From Sinotaia quadrata (taxonomy: Eukaryota > Mollusca > Gastropoda > Architaenioglossa > Viviparidae): 64,000 bases of DNA. Positions within the stretch are counted from its first letter, which is position 1. Each line of letters starts with the position of its first letter. The DNA is taken from positions 31,143,357-31,207,356 of the forward strand of contig CM054181.1 of NCBI GenBank assembly GCA_028829895.1. The letters are read 5' to 3'. Shown here piece after piece: positions 12,905 to 26,090 of the stretch. The position numbers and the translations under genes were made by a program. Under the pieces are notes generated by a model, which saw nothing but the letters and a program-made list of their open reading frames with translations, had not been told where the DNA came from and searched no databases.

Positions 12905-13320
12905 AATTGCGCTATTATAGACGAACATTCTTGTTAAGACAAAACGCGCTGTTTCTTAAAATGGCCTACTTTAGACGAACATTCTTGTTAAGACAAAACG
13001 CGCTGTTTCTTAAAATGGCCTATTTTAGACGAACATTCTTGTTAAGACAAAACGCGCTGTTTCTTAAAATGGCCTATTTTAGACGAACATTCTTGTTAAG
13101 AGAAAACGCGCTATTTCTTAAAATGGCCTATTTTAGACGAACATTCATGTTAAGACAAAACGCGCTGTTTCTTAAAATGGCCTATTTTAGACGAACATTC
13201 TTGTTAAGACAAACGCGCTGTTTCTCTTCTGTTTAAGCAAAACTATAATCTTCTAAACTTAGCGTTCTTGTTAAGACGCGCTTTTTCTTAGGATGGCCTA
13301 TTTTAGACGAACATTCTGTT
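12905..13320. repeat. 54-bp minisatellite with an open frame
   Basis: Six close copies plus diverged ones of a unit containing TTAGACGAACATTCTTGTTA and AAACGCGCTGTTTCTTAAAA. Because 54 is divisible by three, a + strand frame of 109 residues (12907-13236) stays open and repeats FRRTFLLRQNALFLKMAY. I treat it as a repeat, not a gene. Confidence 0.93.
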
Positions 13321-13411
13321 TAAACAATAAAATAAAATTTTTAAACCTAACATTTCAGACAAAACACGCTGTTTCTTAGGATTGCGCTAGTTTAAAAGAA
13401 ATTTCCGGTTA

Positions 13412-13750
13412 AACAAAATTATAATCTTTGAAAACTGAAATGTAATTTAGAAAATGCCTGTTTGATTTTTGAAAAAAAAATATAAATCCAAAATAAAACA
13501 GTCAGACGAAATCGTTGGGGTTTTTCTTTGTGTTTTCTAACTGCTTTTTTATGTTAGAAGGCAATTGAGAAAATGAATTTGAAAATTATAATCTTTTAAA
13601 ACTGAAATGTAATTTAGAAAATGTCTTTTTGATTTTTGAAAAAAAATATAAATCCAAAATAAAACAGGCGAAATCGGTGAAGTTTTTTTTTTTTTGGTTT
13701 GTTTCCCAACTGCTTTCTATGTTAGAAGGCTAATGATAAAATGAATTTAA
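13412..13750. repeat. 167-bp direct duplication
   Basis: Two copies share AACTGAAATGTAATTTAGAA (13433 and 13600), TTGATTTTTGAAAAAAA and a later TATGTTAGAAGGC. Confidence 0.88.
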
Positions 13751-14359
13751 AAATTTACTTTTCTTTAGAAGAAGAAATTAATTGAAAGAAAACGATCAAT
13801 TCAAATAATACTGTAGGAGTGTAGGGGAAAAAAGTACTTATTAAATTACAGTTTATTTATAGGACAGAAACATCACTTTCAGAGAGCTGCATTAAAAAAA
13901 AAACAAAAGCGCTGATATTTTGATAATACTTTATTTTTTAACTTGTTGATTGATAACATTTCATTAGATGTTTGGTCAAATGTCCACAACAGTTTGCATG
14001 AAGAATTAAACAAAACAACACTTATTTATTTAGTACACAAAGTACATTTATTATGCATAGGGCCTACTTGTAACGCAACACCCAGGCGGTTCAAATGCTT
14101 TATTCTTAAGATAAAAGTTACTGGGACTACAGGCTGTGCCACTAACACAAAACATTTAGAGCACTCGTCTGTCTTAAGCTGAAAGTTACAGGGACTACAG
14201 GATGTGCCCCTAACACGCTTAATTAAGTTACGTTCTCTCTCTGCACATATAACACTAAAAATACATTGTCTGCAGGTATAACACTTAACCACAGTCTTTG
14301 CCACTAGTCACACAATCAAGCTATGCATTCTTTTCAGTCCAAACACTAAAAGTTGTTCA

Positions 14360-14445
14360 CTGGTGATGTCGAATCCCCAACCTGACCGAACTAGGTCGCC
14401 GCTCTAGCGCTTATCCACGAGGAGTAGAGAGGCCTGCACCACCTC
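14360..14445 (-). mobile_element. tRNA-derived SINE-like fragment
   Basis: Read on the minus strand, GTGGATAAGCGCTAGAGCG resembles a pol III A box with D-arm. About 40 bases later, GGGGATTCGACATC resembles a degenerate B box. The spacing and GC-rich character differ from the AT-rich surroundings. It does not make a clean tRNA, so a decayed SINE head is the best reading. Confidence 0.4.
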
Positions 14446-14606
14446 ACCTCTGATCTGCTTGCATTATTGCATTATTTACTTGACAAAAGAGCCGGCCCGG
14501 AAATACCTAGGGTTCTCAATATGTCGACTGTTGTATTTAACGAATAGACAGAGCACTCACTACGACTGTAACCAACTGTAGAAACTGGATCTCTTACAGT
14601 GGACAT

Positions 14607-14728
14607 GAGGACATGTTTAAGTGAAATGTTTGTGTTTCAATTAGGTGTAGAAATCGTTCATTGGGTACGAGGACATGTTTAAGTGAGATGTTTGTGTTTC
14701 AATTAAGTGTAGAAATCGTTCAGTGAAT
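14607..14728. repeat. 62-bp direct duplication
   Basis: Two copies of a unit starting GAGGACATGTTTAAGTGA (14607 and 14669). Confidence 0.9.
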
Positions 14729-17118
14729 ACATCGTAATAGGAGTGTCGAAATCATTTCTACGTAATGAAATCAAATTCTTAATGCATTCTTTCAACACGG
14801 TCCCAAAGCAACGCTTTCGTGTGAAACAAGACAAAGTGGCATGAAGCAGGTCGATCACCTAAAAACCTTTTGATTTGCTGATTCCACTTAAAAAGTAAAT
14901 CGTTAGCACTTTACATTGATCATAATTGCAATATGCAATCATAGGTTTCGATTTACAAAACATCAGGTAAAAGTCGAAATGGTTGTCAAAATATTAAAAT
15001 TAAGCACTCTGCACATTCTCAAAACATTTATCTGTTCGTATTGCAAGAATAAAGAATTTACATGTCAGAACATTGTTAATGCAATAAAATTTGAAGTGCC
15101 TAACACGTTACACAAGATGATAAGCATTAATGTAATTATTAGGCGCATTAGATCAAGCTAATATTAATTTTAAATGTATATTTTTTTATTTATACTGAAT
15201 ACAAGATGTTATAGTCTTTAACGTATTGACTACAAGAAAATTATAGTCTTAAAGATATAAGGGGTAATTTTAGTCATTGTGTTACGTTAGATATAATGTA
15301 ATTAAAATCTTGAAGTGCAGTTGTGACATGTTAATTGTTAGAGCATCAATAACAGATTTAGTGAATATTGTATAGTATTTATTAAAGGCAAATCGAAAAA
15401 TGTTGTCATTATCTTTAAAGATACCATGACTTATGTTAAGCTGATAATAGGCTTTATACTTTGCTGTATGTTAGAATACATTAGAATACAATAATTATAG
15501 TCTTTAATGCATTTTATGACAGGGTAGAATAGTAGAAAGTAATTGGTGTCTGTATTTTGTGCCGGATTGTAGAATATGAGGTCAAGTTAGTAAGATTTAA
15601 TTACTCTTAGTAACCTGTGAAAAGTACGTAAATAAGTTCTCGTGTGTGTGTGTGTGTGTGTTTATATATACATAACTGTAAGATAGTATATGCTAATAAC
15701 TATACTATTTCTCGGCTCCACTTAAACAAAGGCCTTTTAATTTACAATGACTAGTCACTTGTGAATAACTTTTATTGGTTTATTTCAAATATACAGTTGC
15801 CGACATTCTCGTTATGGCTGTACCTGTGAAAAAAAACTATCACCGTGCTTTTCGCAATCTCATTTTAAAAAAAAATCTTTATAATCTACCTCCTCGGTCA
15901 CATGACGCTTATTTATCAATTTCTCTATCAAAGTATAATATTGAATGGAGAGGATATTTTGCCAACATGTTTTCTCTTTCCGTTCCTTGTTACTTTCTGG
16001 GTGCCGATCAGTTTCTTAAGTGGATAATTTGTTATTTTCAGCTTTTAGTAAATGAGACATGTTTTTCAAAAGGTCGGTGATCTTTTCAGGCGGTTCTATT
16101 TTAGGGAGTGACTGTATCACCCAGAGATGACGTCCTGGGTTGTGTTTGCCCGTGCACTGCACATTTATAAATAGGTGACTTATATAGCCAGTCAGTATTG
16201 CATTTTATAAAAATATGTATGTTTTCTTTCCAATTAAGTGTTCTGTTGTCTTACATTTTAATTTAAACTGTAATATAGATAGGATAGGTTTTTTTTTAGG
16301 TTTTTTTTTTTAAATGTGTGGTGTGCTTTTTGGGTACCAAGAGAGAAAAAGGTTTCAACCAAAGATTCGTGGTACATTTGCAAATAGTATATTATTTATT
16401 TCAAGCGTGAGTTTTGTTTGAAATTTGTGTGTGTGTGGTATAATCTAATAGGGGAGAGGGATTTTAAATTAAAAAATGAAACTCATCATCACCACTTTTG
16501 TGCTGCCTCACATCCGATTTGTGGGTCAATTTGTAACTCGTGCTAAAGTAAAAGAGACCTAGATGCATCGCTTTGTTTATTCCTCTTATATGGACCCTGC
16601 ATAATATTTACTCACTTCATACATTTGATATGGTCTGATTCCTTTCTCAAATTCTGTTAATGAAGTATAATTTTGGGTTCTAATATACATGACAGTATAT
16701 AATTAAAGTTATTATTAGGTGCGAGGGATGGCTTACAAATGTTATAAAAAGGAGGTGAGAATTTAGATATTATGTCTTGTTTCCTTCAGCATTGCCTCCC
16801 TTCGTTCACGGGTGCATGTTTGGAAAATGCATCTCAGGGACAGAACCCGTCGTGAGGGAGCCAAAGCGGGGAAGATTTTGTATTTGTCAGTGAATATTTG
16901 GGTGGAATCTTCCTTGCATGTCTCCCCAGGCAGGTTCCGCCTCTTTTACCCGAATTTTAACCGCCAACTGACTTTAACCGCGCCCAGGCCTTGTCCCATC
17001 GGCAGAAGGTTTAATGCAGCCACCCACCTCCACCAAGCACCCACCTCCACCAACTAAGCAGTGGTTGAAAGTCATCGTGACATGTAAGTTCTTTGCCTAA
17101 AGCTAGTGGCGAACCGGA
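14729..17118. other. unannotated AT-rich sequence
   Basis: Open frames at 14916-15161, 15775-16080 and 16812-17057 on + are not recognised. CTCAGGGA near 16824 matches the miR-125 seed but is most likely intronic. Confidence 0.5.
15642..15661. repeat. (TG)n microsatellite
   Basis: About ten TG units. Confidence 0.9.
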
Positions 17119-17120
17119 TT

Positions 17121-17172
<52 letters not shown>

Positions 17173-17173
17173 T
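17119..17173. repeat. (TTTC)n microsatellite
   Basis: About 13 tetranucleotide units, giving a Phe-Leu-Ser frame by chance. Confidence 0.97.
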
Positions 17174-17817
17174 GCCTCACCCTTGACCTTTGATATTAGC
17201 AGGGGCGCGAAATTTATATGGGACTTGGTTCACAATCAGTCAGTCCCAAAAGTCGGTCAGGTCATAGTGTGCGTGAGTGAAAGAAGGGGGAGAAAGAGTC
17301 ATTATTGTAATAATGATAGAAAAACAAGCTGTTTCAAAATGACGAGACTGTGTATTGAGATTGATAGAATAGGTTGTGGGGTGGGAAATTGATTGTAGTA
17401 CACTATGTTGTTTCGATTTGCGAAAAGGGATGAAGTCACTTTCGAGAGGTGCATTCCGATTCCAAATGATTTTGGTTTGATTGAAATATTTATTCTACAG
17501 GTCATTCTACCATTGACAGGCTTACTAATATTTATATAATGGAGATTACATTGATCACACGTAAACTAGTTCAGACGGATCCAAACGAATACAATAACAC
17601 TCATTAACTCGTCATATAAATCATATCTGAAATCTAAAATAATCTGGAATAAAAAATCAACAAAGAAAATAAAATCGGGTAATTATATTAGAACAGTTTT
17701 ATTTTTTGTTTATTTCTCTAAAGTAGGTTACTAGGAATTTAAAGAAGTTTTTTACTATTATAAGCTTGAGTTTTGTGGCTGAGTTAAGGACTGTTGCCAT
17801 GCATAGTTTTGAAAAGA
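17174..17817. other. unannotated sequence
   Basis: No repeat or gene beyond the end of a chance frame. Confidence 0.5.
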
Positions 17818-18010
17818 CAACCCCTTAAGTTTATGTACAAATGTGTGCATGTAGACAGCATCTTAAATTTATGTACAAATTTGTGCATAAAGACAGCATC
17901 TTAAATTTATGTACAAATGTGTGCATAAAGACAGCATCTTAAATTTATGTACAAATGTGTGCATAAAGACAGCATCTTAAATGTATATACAAATGTGTGC
18001 ATGGAGACAT
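17818..18010. repeat. 38-bp minisatellite
   Basis: Five copies of a unit containing CTTAAATTTATGTACAAATG and TGTGCATAAAGACAGCAT. Confidence 0.93.
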
Positions 18011-18970
18011 TAAGGGTAAAGTAGTTATTTTTTAGAAGAACAACAAAAACATTCTGATTTTAGGCATTTTGATTTTTCTGGTTTATAAATCATTATCCAC
18101 GATCACCACCACAGTATTTATTCATTAATATTTAAATTCCTGATTACTAATTTTATTTTCGGAAATCAATTATCTGATTGTAACAGAAGGTCATGTGTAT
18201 TCATTTATATTTCTTCTCTAAGCGCGCTTGTTAGTAATTCCTTCATGTTGCGTCCTGCAAAGTGTTTCAGACGCAGTTTCCTTTCACAAAGCATTTCTTT
18301 AACAAAGGTGAATACATGCAGTGTACGCTATTATTGTCAGTTAATTTATTTTTTTCATGTAACAGTGGCGTAGAAAATTACAATGTGAAGTTACCAGAAG
18401 TTTGAAAAAGTATTAACTCGCAATCGTATCAATTTTCTTCAAGTTCCGGTCATTTTTTTGCACAACATTGTTTATAATTTTTTCTCTCTTTTTTTTAAGG
18501 AGCACAATGGAACTTTGGTGCTATGCACGATCCATAATCCAACATTTTAACGCAATTTTCTCCACTTCCACCTAGATGTATTGATCTGAAAGTATCAGTC
18601 TTAAGCATACATACTGTGAAACTGGGTAACATGATGTAATCAGGAGTGAACCTGCCGTCAAGGACGATAAGTATTTCTCTCCAAGGCACGGAACTCTTTT
18701 CGCTCGTTTGATTCTAATGAGCGAGATGTTTAAGGTGTCTTTGCTCTTGTACGGACAATACTCCGGCTTGGAGTTTATATATCTGTGTGTAGTTTAGTTT
18801 GGAATATCACAATATTTTTTCGGTGTTATAGATTTCATATACAATTTATTTTTAATGTGAATTGTTAAGTATATTTTCACTCCTCAATTGACTGTTAATA
18901 AGCAAAGTCCGAAAATAATCATTCCACTAATATTCATGTCGGAAAAACCGCGGGCTAAAGTTGGGGAATA
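18011..18970. other. unannotated sequence
   Basis: Nothing recognised apart from short T runs. Confidence 0.5.
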
Positions 18971-19306
18971 TAACCATAAAATTGTGAAATGTAATTAGTA
19001 CTCAGGTCTCCAAACATTGGACACTCATTGACCTGGATTTAGGATCCCGTAAGATAACCATAAAATTGTGAAATGTAATTAGTACTCAGGTCTCCAAACA
19101 TTGGACACTCATTGACCTGGATTTAGGATCCCGTAAGATAACCATAAAATTGTGAAATGTAATTAGTACTCAGGTCTCCAAACATTGGACACTCATTGAC
19201 CTGGGTATAGGATCCCGTAATATAACCATAAAATTGTGAAATGTAATTAGTACTCAGGTCTCCAAACATTGGACACTCATTGACCTGGATTTAGGATCCC
19301 GTAATC
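18971..19306. repeat. 84-bp tandem array, four nearly identical copies
   Basis: Units begin TAACCATAAAATTGTGAAAT at 18971, 19055, 19139 and 19223 and contain GGTCTCCAAACATTGGACAC. Only one or two bases differ between copies, suggesting recent duplication. Confidence 0.97.
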
Positions 19307-21186
19307 TAAGATATGGGTGTGGTCGGAGGATGTCCAAAGCAACTGAGAAGATCCCACGGACCCGAATTGGAGATTTCATCGTTTATTTCTATTATTATCC
19401 CTCATGAAACCTTCCTCACTTTGCCAAGTGATAACCAGAAGAAAAATTTCACCATTTTAGAGTGAATAATCTACAGAATCTTTTCTCTGCAAACTTTCTT
19501 GTATCAATCGATAGGTCTGGCAACCTTAGACTGAAACTAAGCAGACTCGTACAAGGTTGGTTTCTTTAATAAGATGTAGTCGGACGGTCGATAGTTTTTT
19601 TAAAAAAAATAATACGATACAATTATGGTTGTTTATGGCCGTTTTATATAATAAGATGTCGGACGGTCGGTGTTTTGTATAATAAGATGTTGTAAGGACG
19701 GTCAGATGAAAGACCTTGTCTCGAATATCTCGTTATCTTGTGCTTCACTATTGTTGATCATAAAGGAGACGAAGGGGTTAAACATCAGTCACTTCCTAAC
19801 TGCCATAGACGAATCTGTTAAACATCATATCACTTGCTAAACTGTGCCATAGTCACACACCTTTCTTATCCACCTCCCCCTTATCCCATAACTGAGTATG
19901 CAAATCGTGACCTAATAACCTTTCGAACTCTGAACCTAGGGTTCAGCAGATAGTATTGAAACTCCTAAAATATTATATTAAAATGTACCTTTTAAATCAA
20001 GTTTCTATAGGTATTTTTTGCATTAGTAAAATTAGATCTGTTGTTTTGGATCTCCTTTATAATGTTTATAAAAATATCCCCAACATGTCAAAAATAATAA
20101 CCTGTTCGAAGTAATAATAATTCTTTTATAAGAATTTTTGAAATAGTGAATTAATGTCAATACTTTTTAAAATTATTCTTATTTTCTGGGGATGAAGATA
20201 TATTAAAGCCACGTCCTTGTTGATAAATGATACGAAAGGCAAGATTAATATGAAATTTTAAACGAAGTCATTTCCCTTAAAAAAAAAAAAATACAAAAAC
20301 AAAGTGGTTGATTTGCTTTCGGCCTGTAATTTCAGCCTCCACAGTTTGGCCAGAATTTCTAACGAGTGCTAATGGTCATGACCAGAGGATGGAAGAAAAA
20401 AGAATAAAAGCAAAAGACGGCTTAGGAGAGAGAGAGAGAGCTATAGACGTGATAATGATGGACAGTGGTCGTCGAAAAAATGCGATGTTATGTTGTTAGG
20501 CCACTCGTTTCCCGACCCTGGCGCCTACTTAGAATGCAACATTATCTTACGTGGTCAGTGCCCGCCGTCTCGATCAAGCGACCCATTTTAACCCAGGCAA
20601 CAGCCCATCCGTGCCCTACTGGAAGGAATGTGATCTTTGAAGGCCGTACAGGCGTGGCTGATGAGGTGCGTGTTTGTGGATGTGGTCATTAATGTGAGGT
20701 CGAATTCCTTTGTGACGGTCTCCTTCCCCCCCCCCCCCTTCCTTGACTATCATGACGCGGTCATGTGTAGACAGACATTTTCCACGCGGCCATGTAGACA
20801 AACAAACAAACAAAAATCATTTATCAAATAAAACATTTGTATGGGAAAGATGCTGCGGACACGATTTTGCTGTACAATGATTTTAGTCAAGACAAACATC
20901 AAGACAAAAAATACATTGATTTTAATCAAGACCTATTCGGAACGATTAATTGTTCATTGAATATAAAGGACAATTTATTAGCTGTTTTGCGTGATTGCAA
21001 TTTATAATAATTAATACATAATGTAATGAACAGTAAGAGTAAATTCATAAATAAAATTCTTGGTTCTTGCAAAACCCAACTGACAGGCTTTTAGCATAGC
21101 TAATAGTTTCATTCGATTGAACACGTCAACCAACTAAGTCATCGGGGATTCTTCAGGCCACCGCAACACTCAACCGTCATTCTTAC
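19307..21186. other. unannotated sequence
   Basis: GGTCGG/ATAAGATGT words recur at 19575-19700 in two or three loose copies. A GC-richer patch at 20480-20780 has short frames on both strands, none recognisable. Confidence 0.45.
20411..20442. repeat. short GA-rich tract
   Basis: A run of GAGAGAGAGAGAG within an otherwise unique stretch. Confidence 0.6.
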
Positions 21187-21345
21187 TTCTGACTTTGCAA
21201 GAGCCGTATTACGTTCTCTGTACATGGACAAAAATATTTTTTCTGACTTTGCAAGAGCCGTATTACGTTCTCTGTACATGGACAAAAATATTTTTTCTGA
21301 CTTTGCAAGAGCCGTATTACGTTCTCTGTACATGGCAAAAATATT
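21187..21345. repeat. 54-bp minisatellite, three copies
   Basis: Units start CTGACTTTGCAAGAGCCGTA at 21189, 21243 and 21297. The length is divisible by three, so frames on both strands stay open and repeat the same peptide. Confidence 0.95.
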
Positions 21346-21583
21346 TAACCAAAACAAGTAGAATATATTGTATAAATGGTGGTGCAACAGTTACCAGTCG
21401 ATGTGGTAAAACGTAATAAACAGTTATCTTTCTGATAGATTACAACTTAACATCAGATAATGTTTTTCGTGTTAGACATTTACATCTTGTTACCATTCAT
21501 CATGAGATATTTGTCTTCTTAGTCCTGTGTCTTGTCATTGCATACTTAATCATTTGATAATCTTACACCTTATCCAACCAGGG

Positions 21584-21604
21584 TTACTCTCTCTCTCTCT
21601 CTCT
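21584..21604. repeat. (CT)n microsatellite
   Basis: About ten CT units. Confidence 0.9.
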
Positions 21605-23293
21605 TCCTCCCCCCACCCCCTACACTGCTTATTACGAGACAATGACAACGCACATCGTCATCAAATAAATTTGTCTTCTCTGATAGGCGCCCTGCTTGTT
21701 ATCAAATAATTATTTTCTAGGAGGAACACAAACATCCGTCAGGTGCCGAGCTAATGGTGAAGGTGGCCATTCTCATCACTGGACCGGAATGACGTCATGT
21801 TTCCAATAGTTACTCACAGTCGTGGTGTCGCCATTGGCCTAACTGTAGCAAAAGAGCGAGTCTGGTGAAAGAAAAGAATAATTATGATTTTGTCTTTAAA
21901 CGAGGAGAGTAGAATAACAAACGTGGGAGGAAGAGATCAAAACGTTTATCAGTGGATGACACTGTTATTTAACTATCGACATAATTCTACGGACAGTTTA
22001 ATAAAATGAGGTGTGTTTTTTTTAAAATGTCTTTCTGCACAAAGCTTGAAACATCTAGTTGAATGTAGATACTCATCAGGTGAGTAATGACTAAAGTTAA
22101 AAATAATCTATTTATAGATTTTGTTCTTTTGTACTATTACTTGTCGTTTTTCTTTTAAGATAAAAATTTCTAAATGTAGTTTGCCATCTACAGATGACTA
22201 AAGCGATAACATTAATTGTATTTGTACCTCAATAGAAAATCGATTGTCTGCTGTGAAATCAGGAATTAATATGACATATTACATTGTCTTTCATTCACAC
22301 CTTATCGCTTTCTTAGTGTTATATAATTTGTAGTTCTGTAGGTGTAAGGTGGAATAATTAATGGCTTTATGGTGTGTGTGTGTGTGTCAACTATTGTGTT
22401 AAATTCCTTGATATTTCTCTTAAAAAACAAAACAAAATAGCTTTAATGTGTAATTGATGGCAATTATGTATATGAAATCTAGGATGATAACTGTATGTAT
22501 GAAAAACGTTTGATAGAAAAACATTTTGTCTTTTAATGTGTGCGCACTTGTTTGTGCGTGCGTCCTTGCATGAGAGTGAGAATGCAGAACCTAGCAAATC
22601 ACAGTGATTTTTGAATAGATGAATCTTGTAGAAGGATTTTCTTGCTTTTAACAATGGTGATCTATACCGTTTTGTGAGCTGCAAAATACATTTTTTTTTT
22701 TTAAAAAGTGTATATTACCTTGACTTAGTGCAAACTGCTTGAAAGTTGATTTTCCATGCATATTATTTCACTTCGTCTGCATACATCGCCATGCATGTCA
22801 TCTGTGTTTGCAGTCTGCTTAAATGACTTTAATGTTTTGGAAATCTTGTTATTTTGGTTTAATGTTTACATTTTATTTAATATAATTTCTTTGCTGTATT
22901 TTTCATTCCAATATCAGGAAATCTTGTTATTTCGGTATAATGTTTACGTGTTATTTAATATATTTTCTTAGCTGTTCTTACTCTCATATATAAATATATA
23001 TATATAACAGGAGATCTTGTTATTTTATTTTGGTTTAATTTTTACCTATTGTTTGATGTCTTTGCTTTTGGTCCGCGTATCTGAGTGTTTTCTTATTTGA
23101 AACTTATTTGAAGCGTCTACCTCCGACGCCTAGATTTACTGTTTAATGATTCATTGAATTTAATTCTGGCAACATTAACAATTATTTTTGTTGTGGTTTG
23201 TCAAGCTATTTAGGAAATTCTTCTTTTGATCTTTCTTTCCGAGCAGGCTAGCAAATATATAATGCGCCCTTTCTAATATTTCCGACCCGTAAA
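21605..23293. other. unannotated sequence
   Basis: A loose duplication around GAAATCTTGTTATTTTGGTT (22839, 22917, 23010) suggests an old ~80-bp repeat. No gene recognised. Confidence 0.5.
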
Positions 23294-23313
23294 CATACAC
23301 ACATACACACACA

Positions 23314-23374
<61 letters not shown>
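23294..23374. repeat. (AC)n microsatellite, interrupted
   Basis: About 40 AC units with a few AT interruptions at the 5' end. Confidence 0.97.
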
Positions 23375-23376
<2 letters not shown>

Positions 23377-23634
23377 GAAGGACAGCGATTTATAACTGCG
23401 TTTAAGTATGACCACTATGAAAAAATTTTTCATTTGTTCTTTCTTGCCAATACCAAAGTGTATACCCCGTATTCATTTCCTTCAATCAAATTATCGGAAC
23501 GCGCGCGCACCATCCTCGCTAAATGAGCCGCATTCAATAAAATCGTTCCCAAAATGTAATTAATTATTATTACAGTGTATTATTGAAATACCACTCTCCC
23601 GAATTTTGCTTTCATATATATTCCTGGTTACGTT

Positions 23635-23870
23635 TACTAGTGTACGAATGTATACAAAGTATAAATTTGTGGTATTTTCTACCTTGTACGAATGTATACA
23701 AATTATAAATTTGTGGTATTTTCTACCTTGTACGAATGTATACAAAGTCTAAATTTGTGGTATTTTCTACCTTGTACGAATGTATACAAAGTCTAAATTT
23801 GTGGTATTATCTACCTTGTACGAATGTATACAAAGTATAAATTTTTGATATTATCTACCTTTTAAAAAGT
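23635..23870. repeat. 44-bp minisatellite
   Basis: About five copies of a unit containing GTACGAATGTATACAAAGTA and AATTTGTGGTATTTTCTACC. Confidence 0.95.
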
Positions 23871-24019
23871 AAATATATGTGACTTTTGGAAAATGTAGCA
23901 AATCAATATATATGACTTTTTTAAATAAAAAAATCAAGAAATAAAATCAAATCAAAACAAACCGAATGTGAAGTTTGGCGAAAATATTCACAGCCAGAAA
24001 TCGATCTCGGGAGGTGACT

Positions 24020-24540
24020 GATTTTAAGATAAACGTGTTATAAATGAAAGAGCAAAGCTTAAGTGGAAATGACTTGATAAGCACATTCTACTGCCTCTAA
24101 GACAGGTATGACTTAAAAGAAAGGCGTCAGTAAAAATGACTTGTCGAGTGCAGTTAGAATGATTGATTTTAAGACAAACGTGACTTAAATGATTGAGCAA
24201 AGCTTAAGTGGAAATGATTGGCAAGCGCAATTAGAATGATTTATTCTATGACAAGCGCAATTAGAATGATTTATTCTATGACAAGCGCAATTAGAATGAT
24301 TTATTCTATGACAAGCACAATGAGAATGATTGATTCTATGACAAGCACAATTGGAATGAGAAGCGCGAGTAGAATGACCGAGACAAACTCCAATCAAATG
24401 ACTTGTTCTGTCGGACAAGCCCGAGTGGAACGTCTGAGACAAATGCCAGTTAAATGACTTGTTCTGTCGGACAAGCCCGAGTGGAACGTCTGAGACAAAT
24501 GCCAGTTAAATGACTGATTCTGTCGGACAAGCGCCATCTC
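24020..24540. repeat. compound minisatellite field (30-bp and ~56-bp units)
   Basis: 24220-24380 has five copies of a 30-bp unit containing GACAAGCGCAATTAGAATGA. 24390-24530 has about 2.5 copies of a longer unit containing GACAAGCCCGAGTGGAACGT. Both share GACAAGC and TGACTTGT words with the diverged sequence at 24020-24220, so one family probably gave rise to all three. Confidence 0.88.
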
Positions 24541-25188
24541 AACATGTTTCTTCAGCAAGTAAACGTAATTAAAAGCGTACTCGCGTGTGATATCCCCCCT
24601 CCCCCATCAAACAACATTAAATAATGCAATGATAAACACGCGCTCACTTATCTGTGACGGGTCTACATTTAAGAGAAATAGCATGATGTAGCACCGAGAT
24701 AAGCAAATTCACCTTTGAGATTATCCTTCAAGACAAGCAACTTGAAATAATGATAAGATAAGCATAGCGCGTTTATGTTGCTTGTCCGCGTTGACGTACC
24801 TACGTCACGTCATGCTAAGATAAATTTCTGACGTTTGAGAGTTGTTTCAATAAAGAAATACTACTTGCAGTATTTGGCAAGATAGTCTAACGCAGAAACA
24901 AGATATGACGGTTAAATATACTGGGCTTGAAATACATAGTAAGTATATAAACGCCTCGTGGTGAAAACTGATCTCAAACTGAAACTAATCTTAGACGCGA
25001 TAATCCCAATAAAACTAAAATAAACAATGGTGCGTTTTCAATTTTTTTTACATTAATATGGCAAATGTATTCCCAATTCAAAATATATTAACTGTTAAAT
25101 TTCTGCTAAGGAAAGCTCTCATTTTTTTTTTGCTTAAAGTCAGGACACCATTTTCCCCGCACTACATGCAACATTGTTCCGAGATTTA

Positions 25189-25515
25189 GATTTATTTAAA
25201 TGTAGACAAACTTACTGATGAATTGATGATATACACACGCGTAGATTTAATTAAATGAAGACAAACTTACTGATGAATTGACGATATACACACGCGTAGA
25301 TTTATTTAAATGTAGACAAACTTACTGATGAATTGATGATATACACACGCGTAGATTTATTTAAATGTAGACAAACTTACTGATGAATTGATGATATACA
25401 CACGCGTAGATTTATTTAAATGTAGACAAACTTACTGATGAATTGATGATATACACACGCGTAGATTTATTTAAATGAAGACAAACTTACTGATGAATTG
25501 ACATATACACGCGTA
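25189..25515. repeat. 55-bp minisatellite, six copies
   Basis: Copies at 25189, 25244 and every 55 bp after contain GATTTATTTAAATGTAGACA and ATATACACACGCGTA. Confidence 0.96.
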
Positions 25516-26090
25516 AACGTTGACTATTTTCTCTGAAATTCAGCTAAGATACGGCAACACTTTTAACATTATTACACTGTAGACAGCACTCCATTTTAGC
25601 AATGCTAATATTAGCATTCGAACATTGAAGCCGAATGCTATGCTAGGGATTTCTTAAAGTATTTGTAATATAAATAGTTACACGTTTAAAACATTGACAA
25701 ATTAATACTGTTGCAGCAAACTGTAACTTGAGACTTGAATGTAAAAGAGAATTGAGCTAAAGAGGTGAATAAACTTGAAACTTAGCATTTATTATATTCT
25801 ACAGGGCATGAAGTAACCTTTCCTTGTTTTACCGGAATCTCCTGGTTTACTGATTATAAACCACCACGACCATGGTAGACGTGAGAAGTATCCACCACAT
25901 TGTGTAAGGAATACCCTGCAGTCTTTTGATGTATGGTGTCAAAGTACGCTGACTACATCAAACAATTTCTGGTATAAGGAAGTTACTGGAAATTACTACA
26001 GTTGTTTTGCCTGGGGGCTAATATGGTGGAGCACCATGTGTCCTTGAGAGAATAGCAGCTAGTCGGTGTTCTGAAATATGAGAAGGGAAA

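Noticed and set aside
14941..14970. CATCAG|GTAAAA as the end of the missing lin-28 exon
   Set aside because: The preceding codons read FRFTKHQ with no cold-shock similarity.
22060..22090. CATCAG|GTGAGT as the end of the missing lin-28 exon
   Set aside because: The donor is strong, but the preceding codons read NVDTHQ with a stop just upstream, not cold-shock sequence.
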